Shown: in pieces, positions 1 through 11,480 of the stretch
How positions within the stretch are numbered: the stretch's first letter is position 1
How the letters are laid out: each line of letters opens with the position of its first letter
From: CAITSH01 sp025356665
GTDB lineage: Bacteria > Pseudomonadota > Gammaproteobacteria > Burkholderiales > SG8-39
Assembly (NCBI GenBank): GCA_025356665.1
Contig: JANXRV010000062.1
Span: forward strand, 1 to 64,000
Reading direction: 5' to 3'
Length of the DNA stretch: 64,000 nt
Translations under genes and position numbers: made by a program
The notes under the pieces: model-generated
Seen by the model: only the letters and a program-made list of their open reading frames with translations
Databases searched by the model: none
Told to the model about the DNA's origin: nothing

Positions 1-2
1 GT

Positions 3-79
3 TGGTGGGCCCACCTGGACTCGAACCAGGGACCAAAGGATTATGAGTCCTCTGCTCTAACCAACTGAGCTATAGGCCC
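3..79 (-). tRNA. tRNA with CAT anticodon, probably tRNA-Ile2
   Basis: Read on the minus strand this is a complete 77-nt cloverleaf with encoded CCA: a 7-bp acceptor stem (GGGCCTA with TGGGCCC, one G-T pair), a normal D arm, anticodon loop CTCATAA and a T loop starting GGTTCGA. CAT could mean elongator Met or the lysidine-modified Ile2. Proximity to rpoD, where Escherichia coli carries ileX, favours Ile2, but this is inference. It lies just downstream of the AT-rich TPR glycosyltransferase gene. Confidence 0.93.
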
Positions 80-136
80 GACCGGCAGACATTATAGCCG
101 TGCCGCGGCCACCGCGGTCAGGCTCTCATGCAATCC

Positions 137-2740
137 TTAGACTGCGGCCTGATTAATAAAGATATGGTCTGGCTCCAGATCCGCCTGGTATCGCGCATAC
201 ATCATCGCATATGCCGATTCAAGGTTTCTAGTAAAAAGCGGGGTATCAAATAATGGGGAGTTTGAAAAATTATCAGCCAACTTCCGTCTGATAGCGCGCA
301 TCTTCTGAGGATCCTTTGCAAACTCTATCGCCCGCGCTTCATAGTCTGCCTGTGTTGTTGTAATGAGCTCTGGCAAATCAATTGCAGTTAGCAGGCTGGC
401 TGCCACACGACCGGGAAATGATTCACCCATCAGCGTAAGCAGGGGCAATCCCGCCCAAAGCGCATCGCTGGCAGTAGTTCCTGCGTTATAGGGCGAGGTG
501 TCTAAAAACAAATCACATATCCGATAACGGGCCAGATATTCATCGGCCGGAAGATGTTGGCCAAAAATAAGTCTTACGCCACTAACCCCCCTGGCTTCAG
601 CCTCTTTTGTTAGATTTTCTTCGGCCCATTGATTTTCGGCATATAAGAAAAGCACGCTTCCCTCGACTGCCTTCAATATCCGCATCCATCCATCAAAGAT
701 AGACGGCAAGATTTTGTAGCTATTATTGAAGCAACAAAAGACAAATGCATTTTCTGGCAAGCCCAACTCTTGTCGCGTGAATTGCCTATTGGCAATAATG
801 CGCTTTCTATCGTTCGCCTGATAGCTTGGTAAATAGGCAATTTTCTCAGAATAGAATTTCTGCAAGCGCTCAGGAATAATGGTTTTATCCGCTATCAGGT
901 AATCCATATACTTGGCGCCCATCGTTCCCAAATATCCGATATAGCTCACCTGAAGCGGGGCGGCCCGATAGGCAAAGATGTCCGTTCGACCGTCTTTGGT
1001 GTATCCAGCCAAATCCACCGCAATATCTATATGCAATTCTCTCGCAAGTTTTGCAACCTCTATATCGGACATATTGCTCACGACAATGAATCGATCAAAA
1101 GCCTGCATTAAACGTAAACGCATGGGGCTTTTATCATCAGCCCCAAAAGAAAAAGCGATGATTTCAAATCTATTTTTATCTTGTAACTCAAATAGTTCTG
1201 CCGTCAAAAATGAGACGGCATGATTTCTAAAATCAGGCGAGAAATAGCCGATTCGAATTTTGTCTTTTTTGACAGATTTGGGGATAGGACCTAGGGCAGA
1301 ATTTAATGGGTATTTATCTTGGGCGTAAATTTCAGAACATTGTTTGTGCAAAACCGCATTGTCAGTCAATGACAGCAATTGAAAAGGGCGGGTTATTTTC
1401 TGCTGCGACAGCAACTTTTGAGCAAGGTTTTTTACTTCTTCTTGAAAATTACTCCAGGAACCTATTTTCATTTTTGTATGTAGCAAATCCCCGTATGCCC
1501 AGTCAATATCAGCCTTCAGGCTCAGCGCCCTGTCGTAGTGAGCAATCGCCTCTTTATAACGCTGGAGTTCATGCAAGGTATTGCCTTTATTAGACCAACT
1601 CTCGGCGTGATCAGACTTCAGACCAAGCGCCTTGTCATAATAAGCACCCGCCTCTTCATAGCGCTTGAGTTCATGCAAGGCATTGCCTTTATTAGACCAA
1701 GCCTCCGCATAATCAGCCTCCAGGCTCAGCGCCTTGTCGTGATGCGCAATCGCCTCTTCATAACGTTTGAGTTCATGCAAGCTGCTGCCTTTGTTAGACC
1801 AAGCCTCTGCATAGCCAGGATTCAGGCTGAGCGCCTTATCGTAATGAGCAATCGCCTCTTCATAACGTTTGAGTTGGTTTAATGCAGCCCCTTTATTAGA
1901 CCAACCCTCTGCATAATCAGACTTCAGAATAAGCGCCTTGTCGTGATGCGCAATCGCCTCTTCATAACGTTTGAGTTCATGCAAGCTGTTGCCTTTGTTA
2001 GACCAAGCCTCTGCATAGCCAGGCTTCAGGCTGAGCGCCTTATCGTAATGGGCCATCGCCTCTTCATAACGTTTGAGTTGGTTTAATGCGGCCCCTTTAT
2101 TAGACCAGGCCTCCGCATAATCAGGATTCAGACTTAGCGCCTTATCACATGCCTCAGACGCTTCGGCATATCGTTTTAATTTATTAAGGGGCACACTTTT
2201 GTTTGACCACGCCTCGAAATAAGTCGGATTGAGCTTAATCGCCTCGTCAAAAGCGAGGACCGACTCATGATAAAAATTCAAATTGTTAAGCGCAATACCT
2301 TTATTAGACCAAGCCTCCGGGAGCTTGGGTTTTATGGCGATTGCCTTTTCAAGAACCTCCAATGCCAGGGCGTAATTTTTAACATCATTACAGGTGGCGC
2401 CTTTATTAACTAACGTCTCAACATCGTCCGGCTTAATTTGCAGGGCAAGGTCGTACGCCTCTAATGCACCTTGATGATTACCTTGCAAGGAATGCACAAG
2501 GCCCAAGTTATATGAAATGCGTACATCATCCTTAACGCACGACTGTAAGCAATTAAAAATAAACAAGGCCTCGCTTAGCCTATTGTTTTGAGCACAACTG
2601 ATACCGAGCTTGAAAACCAACTCGATATTGCTCTCATCATCTTTTATTGCTTTTAAAATGACACCTTCATTTCCGCCAAGTTTATTTTCACGGATTAATT
2701 TAACAATTTCTAAAACTATGGGGGGGGGAGTTTCATTCAT
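137..2740 (-). CDS. TPR-repeat O-GlcNAc-transferase-like glycosyltransferase (GT41/SPINDLY type)
   Basis: 867 residues. Residues ~1-430 are a run of about eleven to twelve 34-residue TPR units with the recurrent core AEAWSNKG; the C-terminal ~380 residues match the bacterial GT41 (O-GlcNAc transferase/SPINDLY) fold, with the landmarks GYFSPDFRNHAVSF, FNNSYKI and DTSPYNAGTTASDALWAG. Such enzymes use a UDP-sugar to glycosylate proteins or surface structures; the TPR superhelix binds the acceptor. The gene is visibly AT-richer than every neighbour and sits alone between a tRNA and gor, which suggests horizontal acquisition. Codons 5-7 are nine consecutive C bases, and several TPR units are nearly identical in DNA. 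No partner gene shows its acceptor. Family call is firm; target is unknown. Confidence 0.88.
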   Translation of the reverse strand: MNETPPPIVLEIVKLIRENKLGGNEGVILKAIKDDESNIELVFKLGISCAQNNRLSEALFIFNCLQSCVKDDVRISYNLGLVHSLQGNHQGALEAYDLALQIKPDDVETLVNKGATCNDVKNYALALEVLEKAIAIKPKLPEAWSNKGIALNNLNFYHESVLAFDEAIKLNPTYFEAWSNKSVPLNKLKRYAEASEACDKALSLNPDYAEAWSNKGAALNQLKRYEEAMAHYDKALSLKPGYAEAWSNKGNSLHELKRYEEAIAHHDKALILKSDYAEGWSNKGAALNQLKRYEEAIAHYDKALSLNPGYAEAWSNKGSSLHELKRYEEAIAHHDKALSLEADYAEAWSNKGNALHELKRYEEAGAYYDKALGLKSDHAESWSNKGNTLHELQRYKEAIAHYDRALSLKADIDWAYGDLLHTKMKIGSWSNFQEEVKNLAQKLLSQQKITRPFQLLSLTDNAVLHKQCSEIYAQDKYPLNSALGPIPKSVKKDKIRIGYFSPDFRNHAVSFLTAELFELQDKNRFEIIAFSFGADDKSPMRLRLMQAFDRFIVVSNMSDIEVAKLARELHIDIAVDLAGYTKDGRTDIFAYRAAPLQVSYIGYLGTMGAKYMDYLIADKTIIPERLQKFYSEKIAYLPSYQANDRKRIIANRQFTRQELGLPENAFVFCCFNNSYKILPSIFDGWMRILKAVEGSVLFLYAENQWAEENLTKEAEARGVSGVRLIFGQHLPADEYLARYRICDLFLDTSPYNAGTTASDALWAGLPLLTLMGESFPGRVAASLLTAIDLPELITTTQADYEARAIEFAKDPQKMRAIRRKLADNFSNSPLFDTPLFTRNLESAYAMMYARYQADLEPDHIFINQAAV
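1510..2170 (-). repeat. Tandem near-identical TPR-coding units (102-bp unit, 204-bp higher-order period)
   Basis: Within the glycosyltransferase gene, consecutive TPR units alternate between two types (containing HELKRYEEAIAHHDKAL and NQLKRYEEAIAHYDKAL) and are nearly identical at DNA level. Blocks around 1800-1915 and 2004-2120 repeat almost base for base at a distance of about 204 bp. This points to recent duplication of a two-TPR block and makes repeat-number variation by recombination plausible. Confidence 0.85.
2720..2728 (-). repeat. C9 homopolymer directly after the start of the TPR glycosyltransferase
   Basis: Nine consecutive G on the plus strand (C on the coding strand) encode the PPP at residues 5-7 of the protein. 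Gain or loss of one base would shift the frame within the first ten codons. The tract is in frame as given. Slippage is inference. Confidence 0.9.
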
Positions 2741-2810
2741 ATTGGCCTGCCTGATTTCTTCGGCTCACTCAGAGGTGGTTCCGCGCAGTTGGACAGTTTT
2801 TAGGCATTTA

Positions 2811-4184
2811 TCAGTGGGCGCGCACACGAAGCTTGTCCTTGAGCGTGACGAACTCCTCGGCGGCGGTGGGGTGGATACCCACGGTGGCGTCGAACTGGCT
2901 CTTGGTCAGGCCTGCGCGCACCGCGATGCCTATGCCCTGGATGATCTCGGGCGCATCAGCGCCGACCATGTGCGCACCCACCACCCGCTGGCTCGCCGCG
3001 TCGACGATGAGCTTCATCAGCGTGCGCTCCTCGCGACCGGACAGGGTGTGCTTGAGCGCGCGAAATGAGGTCTTGTAGACATCAAGTTCGCCATACTTCT
3101 TGAGCGCGGCAGATTCGCTGTCACCCACCGTTCCCACCGGCGGCTGGCTGAACACCGCGGTCGGAATGTCGTTATGGTCGACAGCGGTTGGCGTGTTATT
3201 GAACAGGGTTGCGGCGAGCGCCGCGCCCTCGCGAATGGCAACGGGGGTCAATGCGATGCGGTTGGTCACGTCCCCCACGGCATGAATGCTCGCCACGCTG
3301 GTGTGCGAATGCGCATCGACAAGCACGCCCCCGCCCGCATCCAGGCGCACACCGGCGCCCTCGAGGCCCAGTCCCGCGGTGTTGGGTTTGCGCCCGGTGG
3401 CAAACATCACGGCATCAACCGTCAGCCGTGTTCCATCGGCGCAAGCCACCTCCAGCGCGCCGTCGGCGCGGGTGATGGCGGTCACCTCATGGTGCAGCAG
3501 GATACGAACGCCCTTTTTTTCCATTTCTTCGTGCAAATGCCGCTGCACATCGGCATCAAAACCACGCAGGATTTCCTCACCCCGGTACGACAGCGTCACC
3601 TGGCTGCCCAGGCCGTTAAAGATGCCGGCGAATTCCACCGCGATATAACCGCCGCCGACCACCAGCACGCGCTGCGGCAGTTCGGGCAACTCAAACGCCT
3701 CGTTCGAGGTAATGGCCAGCTCCGCGCCCGGTATCGCCGGTTTGAGCGGCCAGCCCCCGGTGGCCAGCAGAATATGCGCGGCACTGAACTGTTTCTCACC
3801 CACGCTCACCGTGTGCGCATCGACGATCTGAGCGCGACCTTGCATCAGCTCAACGCCCGATCCTTGCAGCAGCTTGATGTAAATGGCCTCCAGGCGCGCA
3901 ATCTCGCGGTCCTTGTTGGCGATCAGCGTTGGCCATGAAAACTGCGGCGGCGCCACCGTCCAGCCAAAGCCCCGCGCGTCTTCGAAGTCTTCATGAAAAT
4001 GCGCAGCGTAAGAGAGCAGCTTTTTCGGCACACAGCCGCGAATGACGCAGGTTCCGCCGACGCGGTAATCCTCGGCTATCGCCACGCGGGCGCCATAGCC
4101 GGCGCTCATGCGACTGGCGCGCACGCCGCCCGATCCGGCGCCGATCACAAACAAGTCGTAGTCGTATTTTTTATCCTGCTTCAT
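2811..4184 (-). CDS. gor: Glutathione-disulfide reductase
   Basis: 457 residues, normal length for class I flavoprotein disulfide reductases. The N-terminal FAD-binding GAGSGGVRA is followed by the redox-active disulfide in GGTCVIRGCVPKKL; a second Rossmann motif GGGYIAVEFAG binds NADPH, HAVGDVTNRIALTPVAI is the conserved FAD segment, and the C-terminal HPTAAEE supplies the active-site His/Glu of the partner subunit. It reduces GSSG to GSH in the cytosol. The start is set by AAGGAG about seven bases upstream. It is probably transcribed on its own, behind the rpoD terminator. Closely related reductases of the same fold cannot be fully excluded, but the motif set is that of Gor. Confidence 0.9.
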   Translation of the reverse strand: MKQDKKYDYDLFVIGAGSGGVRASRMSAGYGARVAIAEDYRVGGTCVIRGCVPKKLLSYAAHFHEDFEDARGFGWTVAPPQFSWPTLIANKDREIARLEAIYIKLLQGSGVELMQGRAQIVDAHTVSVGEKQFSAAHILLATGGWPLKPAIPGAELAITSNEAFELPELPQRVLVVGGGYIAVEFAGIFNGLGSQVTLSYRGEEILRGFDADVQRHLHEEMEKKGVRILLHHEVTAITRADGALEVACADGTRLTVDAVMFATGRKPNTAGLGLEGAGVRLDAGGGVLVDAHSHTSVASIHAVGDVTNRIALTPVAIREGAALAATLFNNTPTAVDHNDIPTAVFSQPPVGTVGDSESAALKKYGELDVYKTSFRALKHTLSGREERTLMKLIVDAASQRVVGAHMVGADAPEIIQGIGIAVRAGLTKSQFDATVGIHPTAAEEFVTLKDKLRVRAH

Positions 4185-4396
4185 ACCCTGCTCCTTTGCG
4201 TAGCCGTGCCTGCCCGTGCCTGCCCTTGTTTCCCCGGGTGCCTGAACATCTGCTTACCTGATTACCTGATTACCCGATTACAACGCAGCCCATTTTCCTA
4301 CGATGCCGGGCGGCGTGAAAACAAAAACGCCCCGCAGGGCGGGGCGTTGAAAATACCAAACTGCCGAAACAAACCCGACCGCGGCCGGGCCTGGCT
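4185..4396. other. gor-rpoD intergenic region with short tandem repeats
   Basis: No gene. It holds two copies of a 10-nt unit CGTGCCTGCC (4205-4224), three copies of an 8-nt unit TTACCTGA (4254-4277, last one degenerate) and the rpoD terminator. The gor promoter must lie here, but no convincing -35/-10 pair stands out. Confidence 0.6.
4322..4348 (-). terminator. Rho-independent terminator of rpoD
   Basis: Perfect 10-bp stem (AACGCCCCGC at 4326-4335 with its complement at 4339-4348), 3-nt loop, followed on the minus strand by a T5 run. It lies about 50 bases beyond the rpoD stop codon. Confidence 0.88.
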
Positions 4397-6859
<2,463 letters not shown>

Positions 6860-6915
6860 GGTCGGTATCCTAACTAACGGAAATAAATGCGGAAAAGCTT
6901 TAAATTATACCACGG

Positions 6916-8709
6916 CTAAAGCGATTGGCCGGGGGCAGAAGCACTCGCCTTGTCCAGCACCGCTATCTCCTTGATGATGCTGTTAAGTTCAGCCTTTTCA
7001 TCCTGGGTCAGCGCCGCACCAGCGGCTTTGCCGAGCAGTTCATCGTGCCGCTCCTCGACGCGCCGGCGGCGCAAGCGCGGCAGCGCGTCGCGAAACTCCG
7101 CATCGGCCTGCTCGGCGGTAAGGTTGATGTCCATCAGCTCAGACAGCACCTGATTGAACAATGCCTCATGCTCGCCACCGCGAAACTGGTCAATGAGGCG
7201 TGCCTCGAAATTCGTGCCGGCATTCTCACGCGCGTACGCCGCCATGGACAGCAAACCCTGGGTTTCCGCGCCCCCACCCTCGAACAAGTCGAGCGGCAAT
7301 TCGCCGGCCAGATCGGGCTTGACCATCAAAAAATTCAGGAATTTGCGCTCCAGGCTTTGCGTCGTGCGCCGCTGGACACGCGGCGGTGCACCGCGGCCCG
7401 AAGAGCGCGCGCCGCGCGATTCGGTCGCGATACCCCGAATTTCCACCAGCCCGGCCGCCTCCGCGGACGTCATGCCGCACAAATCGGCGAGCTGCTTGAC
7501 CAGTTGCAATTGCAGCGCCGGAGCGGATATTTTTTGCAGCAGCGGCTTGGCCTCATGCAGGATGCGCGAGCGCCCCTCGAGCGTGCTCATATCGACGCGC
7601 GACTTGAGCTCGGATAACAGCACGTCGGACAGCGGGCGCGATTCGACCAGTTTTTTCTCGAACGTCTCCTTGCCATGGGCGCGGACAAAGGTGTCCGGAT
7701 CGTCCTCGGCCGGCAGGAACAGGAACTTTACCGCCTTGTGATCGGCAAGGCAGGGCAGGCTGACCTCCAGCGCGTGCCAGGCGGCCTTGCGGCCGGCGTT
7801 GTCACCGTCAAAACAAAATACGATTTCATCGGTCTGGCGGAACAGTTTCTGGATGTGGATTGCCGAGGTCGCAGTGCCCAGGGTGGCCACGGCGTAGCCA
7901 ACCTCGTGCTGCGCCAGCGCGATCACGTCCATATAGCCCTCGACAACGATGGCGCGACCCGCCTCGCGTATGCCCTGTCGCGCCTGCGACAAACCATAAA
8001 GCTCACGCCCTTTTTCGAACAGCGGCGTTTCCGGAGAGTTGAGGTATTTGGGCTCGCCGGCGTCCAGGATGCGGCCACCAAAACCGATCACCACGCCGCG
8101 CTGGTTCATGATCGGAAACATGATGCGATCGCGAAAACGATCGTAACGACGACCCTCGTCGTTCTCGATCACCAGTCCGACATCCTTGAGACTCTTGTCG
8201 TCGTATTTCGGAAACGCCGCCTGCAGGCTTTGCCAGCCATCGGGCGCGTAGCCAAGACCGTATTGCGCCGCGACCTTGCCCGACAGTCCGCGGCCCTTCA
8301 GGTAATCGACGGCGCGGGTGGAGTCCTTGAGTTTGTCGCGGTAAAACTGCATCGCCTGCTGCATGATGGCGTACAGGTCGGGGCCCTCGGGCAGGGCCTT
8401 GGCACTGCCGCGCGCCTCGTATTCGGGCATTTTCATGCCGGCGTTCTCAGCCAGGTCTGTCACCGCCTCAACATAGCCAAGCCCGGAGTACTCCATCAAA
8501 AATCCGATGGCGTTACCGTGGGCGCCGCAGCCAAAACAATGATAAAACTGCTTGGCCGGACTGACCGTGAACGAGGGCGATTTTTCGTTATGGAAGGGGC
8601 ACAGCCCCATGAAATTGGCGCCACCCTTTTTGAGCTGCACGAAACGGCCGACCACATCGACGATATCGACGCGATTGAGTAGGTCCTGCTTGAAGGAATC
8701 TGGAATCAC
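6916..8709 (-). CDS. dnaG: DNA primase
   Basis: 597 residues. The N-terminal CHC2 zinc finger (CPFHNEKSPSF...HCFGCGAHG, residues ~38-64) is followed by the primase core, the TOPRIM domain with VVEGYMDVIAL and FCFDGDNAGRKA, and a C-terminal helicase-binding region. It synthesises RNA primers at replication forks together with DnaB. Located between yqeY and rpoD, 56 bases before the rpoD start, it belongs to the conserved macromolecular-synthesis operon. A 235-base gap to yqeY could hold an internal promoter. Confidence 0.97.
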   Translation of the reverse strand: MIPDSFKQDLLNRVDIVDVVGRFVQLKKGGANFMGLCPFHNEKSPSFTVSPAKQFYHCFGCGAHGNAIGFLMEYSGLGYVEAVTDLAENAGMKMPEYEARGSAKALPEGPDLYAIMQQAMQFYRDKLKDSTRAVDYLKGRGLSGKVAAQYGLGYAPDGWQSLQAAFPKYDDKSLKDVGLVIENDEGRRYDRFRDRIMFPIMNQRGVVIGFGGRILDAGEPKYLNSPETPLFEKGRELYGLSQARQGIREAGRAIVVEGYMDVIALAQHEVGYAVATLGTATSAIHIQKLFRQTDEIVFCFDGDNAGRKAAWHALEVSLPCLADHKAVKFLFLPAEDDPDTFVRAHGKETFEKKLVESRPLSDVLLSELKSRVDMSTLEGRSRILHEAKPLLQKISAPALQLQLVKQLADLCGMTSAEAAGLVEIRGIATESRGARSSGRGAPPRVQRRTTQSLERKFLNFLMVKPDLAGELPLDLFEGGGAETQGLLSMAAYARENAGTNFEARLIDQFRGGEHEALFNQVLSELMDINLTAEQADAEFRDALPRLRRRRVEERHDELLGKAAGAALTQDEKAELNSIIKEIAVLDKASASAPGQSL

Positions 8710-8944
8710 CGGCGCGCAGGAGTAGTCTGGATTCTGTCAAAAATAGTGCATGAAAACGCGGTCTTGCCTGTCTGCTGCCCGCTGCCCGCTGCCTTGGATG
8801 CGCGGCATACGCAGAAAAACCGCCAAGGCCGAACGCGGTTTAAGGGTATTTATATCCAATACCGGTGGGAACGCAAGCACCACAAACCACCGCCCTGCCC
8901 GCCACCACCGCCCTGCCCGGGAAACTCGCCCGAGCCCCCGGCAA

Positions 8945-9391
8945 TCAGCCGGCCAGCTTGGCTTTCACCAGGGCTGAAACCGCACCAATATCTGCCTTGC
9001 CGGCAAGCTTGGGCTTGAGCACAGCCATCACCTTGCCCATATCCTGGGGCCCCGTGGCGCCCGCGGCGGTAATCGCCTCGGCAACCGCGGCGGCGACCTC
9101 TTCAGCGCTCAGTTGTTGGGGCATGTAGCCCGACAGCACGCTGATCTCGAATTTCTCCACGTCCGCCAGGTCCTGGCGGCCACCGGCCTCGTATTGGGCG
9201 ATGGAATCGCGACGCTGTTTAAGCATTTTTTCCAGGATGGCCAGAATGTCGGCATCCGAGAGCTCGATGCGCTCGTCCACTTCACGCTGCTTCATCGCCG
9301 ACAGGAGCAAGCGCACCGTGCCCAGGCGCTGCGCGTCCTTGGCCTTCATCGCGGCTTTCATGTCTTCGGTGATGCGTGTTTTCAGGGACAT
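8945..9391 (-). CDS. yqeY: GatB/YqeY domain protein
   Basis: 148 residues from ATG at 9391. The sequence (MSLKTRITEDMKAAMKAKD, then LLLSAMKQREVDER and YMPQQLSAEE) matches the stand-alone GatB/YqeY family, related to the tail domain of the amidotransferase GatB. It probably interacts with tRNA, but its cellular role is unsettled. A longer reading from TTG at 9412 is possible, but GGAG lies ten bases before the ATG and inside the longer version, so the shorter one is preferred. It sits between rpsU and dnaG as in other proteobacteria. Confidence 0.92.
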   Translation of the reverse strand: MSLKTRITEDMKAAMKAKDAQRLGTVRLLLSAMKQREVDERIELSDADILAILEKMLKQRRDSIAQYEAGGRQDLADVEKFEISVLSGYMPQQLSAEEVAAAVAEAITAAGATGPQDMGKVMAVLKPKLAGKADIGAVSALVKAKLAG

Positions 9392-9451
9392 GGCGTAATC
9401 ACTCCGCTTCAAAATGGCGCCAGCTCAGAATCTCCCGGCACAAAAGATTAC

Positions 9452-9491
9452 GGCGCGACAAGGGGCGCTACAGCGCCCACCCGATCGCGCC
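9452..9491 (-). promoter_or_regulatory. Nested stem-loop between rpsU and yqeY
   Basis: An outer 7-bp pairing (GGCGCGA with TCGCGCC) encloses an inner 6-bp hairpin (GGGCGC with GCGCCC), followed on the minus strand by GTAATCTTTTG. This fits an attenuator or RNA-processing site between rpsU and the rest of the operon, where E. coli has a partial terminator. Function is inferred from position and structure only. Confidence 0.45.
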
Positions 9492-9537
9492 GAATTAATC
9501 CGGCGATATATCACGGCGTCAAGGACGCCGCCCCGAA

Positions 9538-9750
9538 TCAATACATCTTCGGCGGCAGTGTCTGGTTGCGCAGACGCTTGTAGTGGCGCTTCACCGCGGC
9601 GGCCAGCTTGCGCTTGCGCTCGGAGGTGGGCTTCTCATAGAACTCGCGCGCGCGCAGTTCGGTGAGCAGGCCGGTTTTCTCGACAGTGCGCTTGAAGCGG
9701 CGAAGCGCTACTTCAAACGGTTCGTTTTCCTTGACGCGTACGCTTGGCAT
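9538..9750 (-). CDS. rpsU: 30S ribosomal protein S21
   Basis: 70 residues, exactly the family size, starting MPSVRVKENEPFEVALRRFK and with the basic tail KLAAAVKRHYKRLRNQ. S21 is a small-subunit protein involved in mRNA engagement at initiation. It is the first gene of the cluster leading to dnaG and rpoD. The region upstream (9751-9995) should carry the operon promoter. Confidence 0.98.
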   Translation of the reverse strand: MPSVRVKENEPFEVALRRFKRTVEKTGLLTELRAREFYEKPTSERKRKLAAAVKRHYKRLRNQTLPPKMY

Positions 9751-9995
9751 GTAACAAAACCCCTCACTAATGCAATTCCAGCCGATGTGGCTGAAACAAA
9801 GTCTGCAAGTTTAACCGATTCGGCCGCGAGACTGCAAGAGCCCTGTTCTTGCAGCCTGAAAGGGCCTTCCGCCGACCATGCCACCCCGGAAAGTGACGTT
9901 TAAGATACCATTTCCGACCGCACATCTGATCCCGGTTGCCACCGCCTGCGCGCAGCAGTTAAAGTCGCCCCATCTCATCTCAGAAAAAGCAAACC

Positions 9996-10325
9996 ATGAC
10001 TTACCTTATGCTGCTGATCGCAATCATCGCCGAGGTTGCCGCCACATCCGCGCTCAAGGCTGCGGACGGATTCACCAAACTGTGGCCGTCGGTCATCGTT
10101 GTGGTCGGTTATGCCACGGCATTTTATTTCCTGTCCCTTACGGTAAGGGTTATTCCGGTGGGCATCGTCTACGCCATCTGGTCCGGCGTCGGCATCGCGC
10201 TCATTGCCCTTGTCGGATGGCTGATTCTGGGACAAAAACTCGATTTACCGGCGATTGCCGGTATCGGCCTGATCGCCTCCGGCGTCATGGTGATCAGTCT
10301 TTTTTCCGGATCCGTACCGGAGTAG
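9996..10325 (+). CDS. Small multidrug resistance (SMR/EmrE-type) efflux protein
   Basis: 109 residues with four predicted membrane helices. The key acidic residue Glu13 lies in helix 1 (IIAEVAATSALK), and the second half has YAIWSGVGIALI and LGQKLDLPAIAGIGLI, all hallmark SMR segments. These proteins work as antiparallel dimers exchanging protons for cationic drugs, guanidinium or quaternary compounds. It is a single gene diverging from rpsU. Substrate cannot be read from sequence; guanidinium (Gdx-like) and quaternary-amine (Qac) export are both possible. Confidence 0.92.
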   Translation: MTYLMLLIAIIAEVAATSALKAADGFTKLWPSVIVVVGYATAFYFLSLTVRVIPVGIVYAIWSGVGIALIALVGWLILGQKLDLPAIAGIGLIASGVMVISLFSGSVPE

Positions 10326-10349
10326 GCAACGCGGCTTTTCCCGGCGAAC

Positions 10350-11480
10350 CTATTTGAAATCAGACGCCATCTGCTCCTGGATGCCGATTTCAGCGCTGGT
10401 CACCACGCAGCGGTCGATGTAATCAACCAGGCGCATCGGCGCACGCAGCCCTTCTTCGAGCAGGCGCCGGTTATCGAAAACAAAGTTCAACTCGGCAAAT
10501 GCGCCGTACAGCTTGAGGGCGCGAACCAGCAGCCTGCGGTTGATGATGCCCAGTTGTTCCTCGCACTGCCCGGCCAGGCTGGCCAGATCATCGACGGCGA
10601 TTTTTCGGTAATTCTTGCCCATGGGCGAAAGGCCGGCCGCACGCGCGTAGGCGACGTCGATTTCATCAAAACGGCAGGAGTCAAGCGACGAAGAAACGTG
10701 ATACAGGTTGTGCTTCAACTGCGCCTTGAAGGTCAGTTCGATTAGAACCGAGGCGCAATAGTCAACCGGAACCACATCAATGCATTCGGCCAGATCGCAG
10801 GTGAACTGCTTTAGCGCGTGCGCCATGCGAAAGACCCAAAAAATACTTCCCGAGGGTCCGCAGCCCAGGACGGTGTGCCCGACAATGATGGAGGGCCTGA
10901 CCACCAACAAGGGCAGGGTGGGCAGTTCCTTGCGCAGCTTTTCTTCCGCCTCGAGCTTGGAGGCGGTATAGGGAACGAGGTGCTCCTCGATGTCTGCCGG
11001 CGAACCCCAGACTTCCTGAACCGGGCTGATGACATTGGGACCGCAGGACATCGCGGTGCCGACCTGGACAAAGCGATCCAGTTTCGCGCGCCTGTGAACC
11101 AGCGCCGCAAAGGCGAAGGTGCCATCGACATTGACCGGCCAGATCTTCGGGCTGTTGGAAAAGGTCGCCAGCGCGGCGCAATTGATGACGTGTGTGACCG
11201 TTGTCAGGCGGGTGCTTTGTTCCAGTTCATCGAGATACTCAAAGTCGCCGCAAATGACCTGGCCGGGACTGAGCGTGTTGATCTTTTGCTCGTCAATGTT
11301 GAATCTGGCCAGATTGGCCTGGACGCGCATCAGGCCCTCGATCTTGTTCTTGGCACGTACGAAAAAACTCATGTTTGGCGCGTGTTCGGCACCGAGCAAT
11401 TCGGCAACGATGGCACCGCCCAGAAAACCGGTGGCCCCGGTAATCAAGAGATGCTTGCTTGCCATTGGGGGCTTGATCAT
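10350..11480 (-). CDS. SDR-family NAD(P)-dependent reductase (thioester/fatty-acyl reductase-like)
   Basis: About 376 residues. The N-terminal ITGATGFLGGAIVAELLG is the extended-SDR nucleotide-binding glycine motif; YTASKLEAEEKL gives the catalytic Tyr-x3-Lys; VRPSIIVGHT follows as in male-sterility/thioester-reductase domains (NAD_binding_4). A role in reducing an acyl thioester or modifying a lipid or polyketide is likely but the substrate is unknown. ATG at 11480 has GGA about eight bases upstream; a TTG one codon earlier is less likely. It converges with the SMR gene and has no obvious partner. Confidence 0.75.
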   Translation of the reverse strand: MIKPPMASKHLLITGATGFLGGAIVAELLGAEHAPNMSFFVRAKNKIEGLMRVQANLARFNIDEQKINTLSPGQVICGDFEYLDELEQSTRLTTVTHVINCAALATFSNSPKIWPVNVDGTFAFAALVHRRAKLDRFVQVGTAMSCGPNVISPVQEVWGSPADIEEHLVPYTASKLEAEEKLRKELPTLPLLVVRPSIIVGHTVLGCGPSGSIFWVFRMAHALKQFTCDLAECIDVVPVDYCASVLIELTFKAQLKHNLYHVSSSLDSCRFDEIDVAYARAAGLSPMGKNYRKIAVDDLASLAGQCEEQLGIINRRLLVRALKLYGAFAELNFVFDNRRLLEEGLRAPMRLVDYIDRCVVTSAEIGIQEQMASDFK

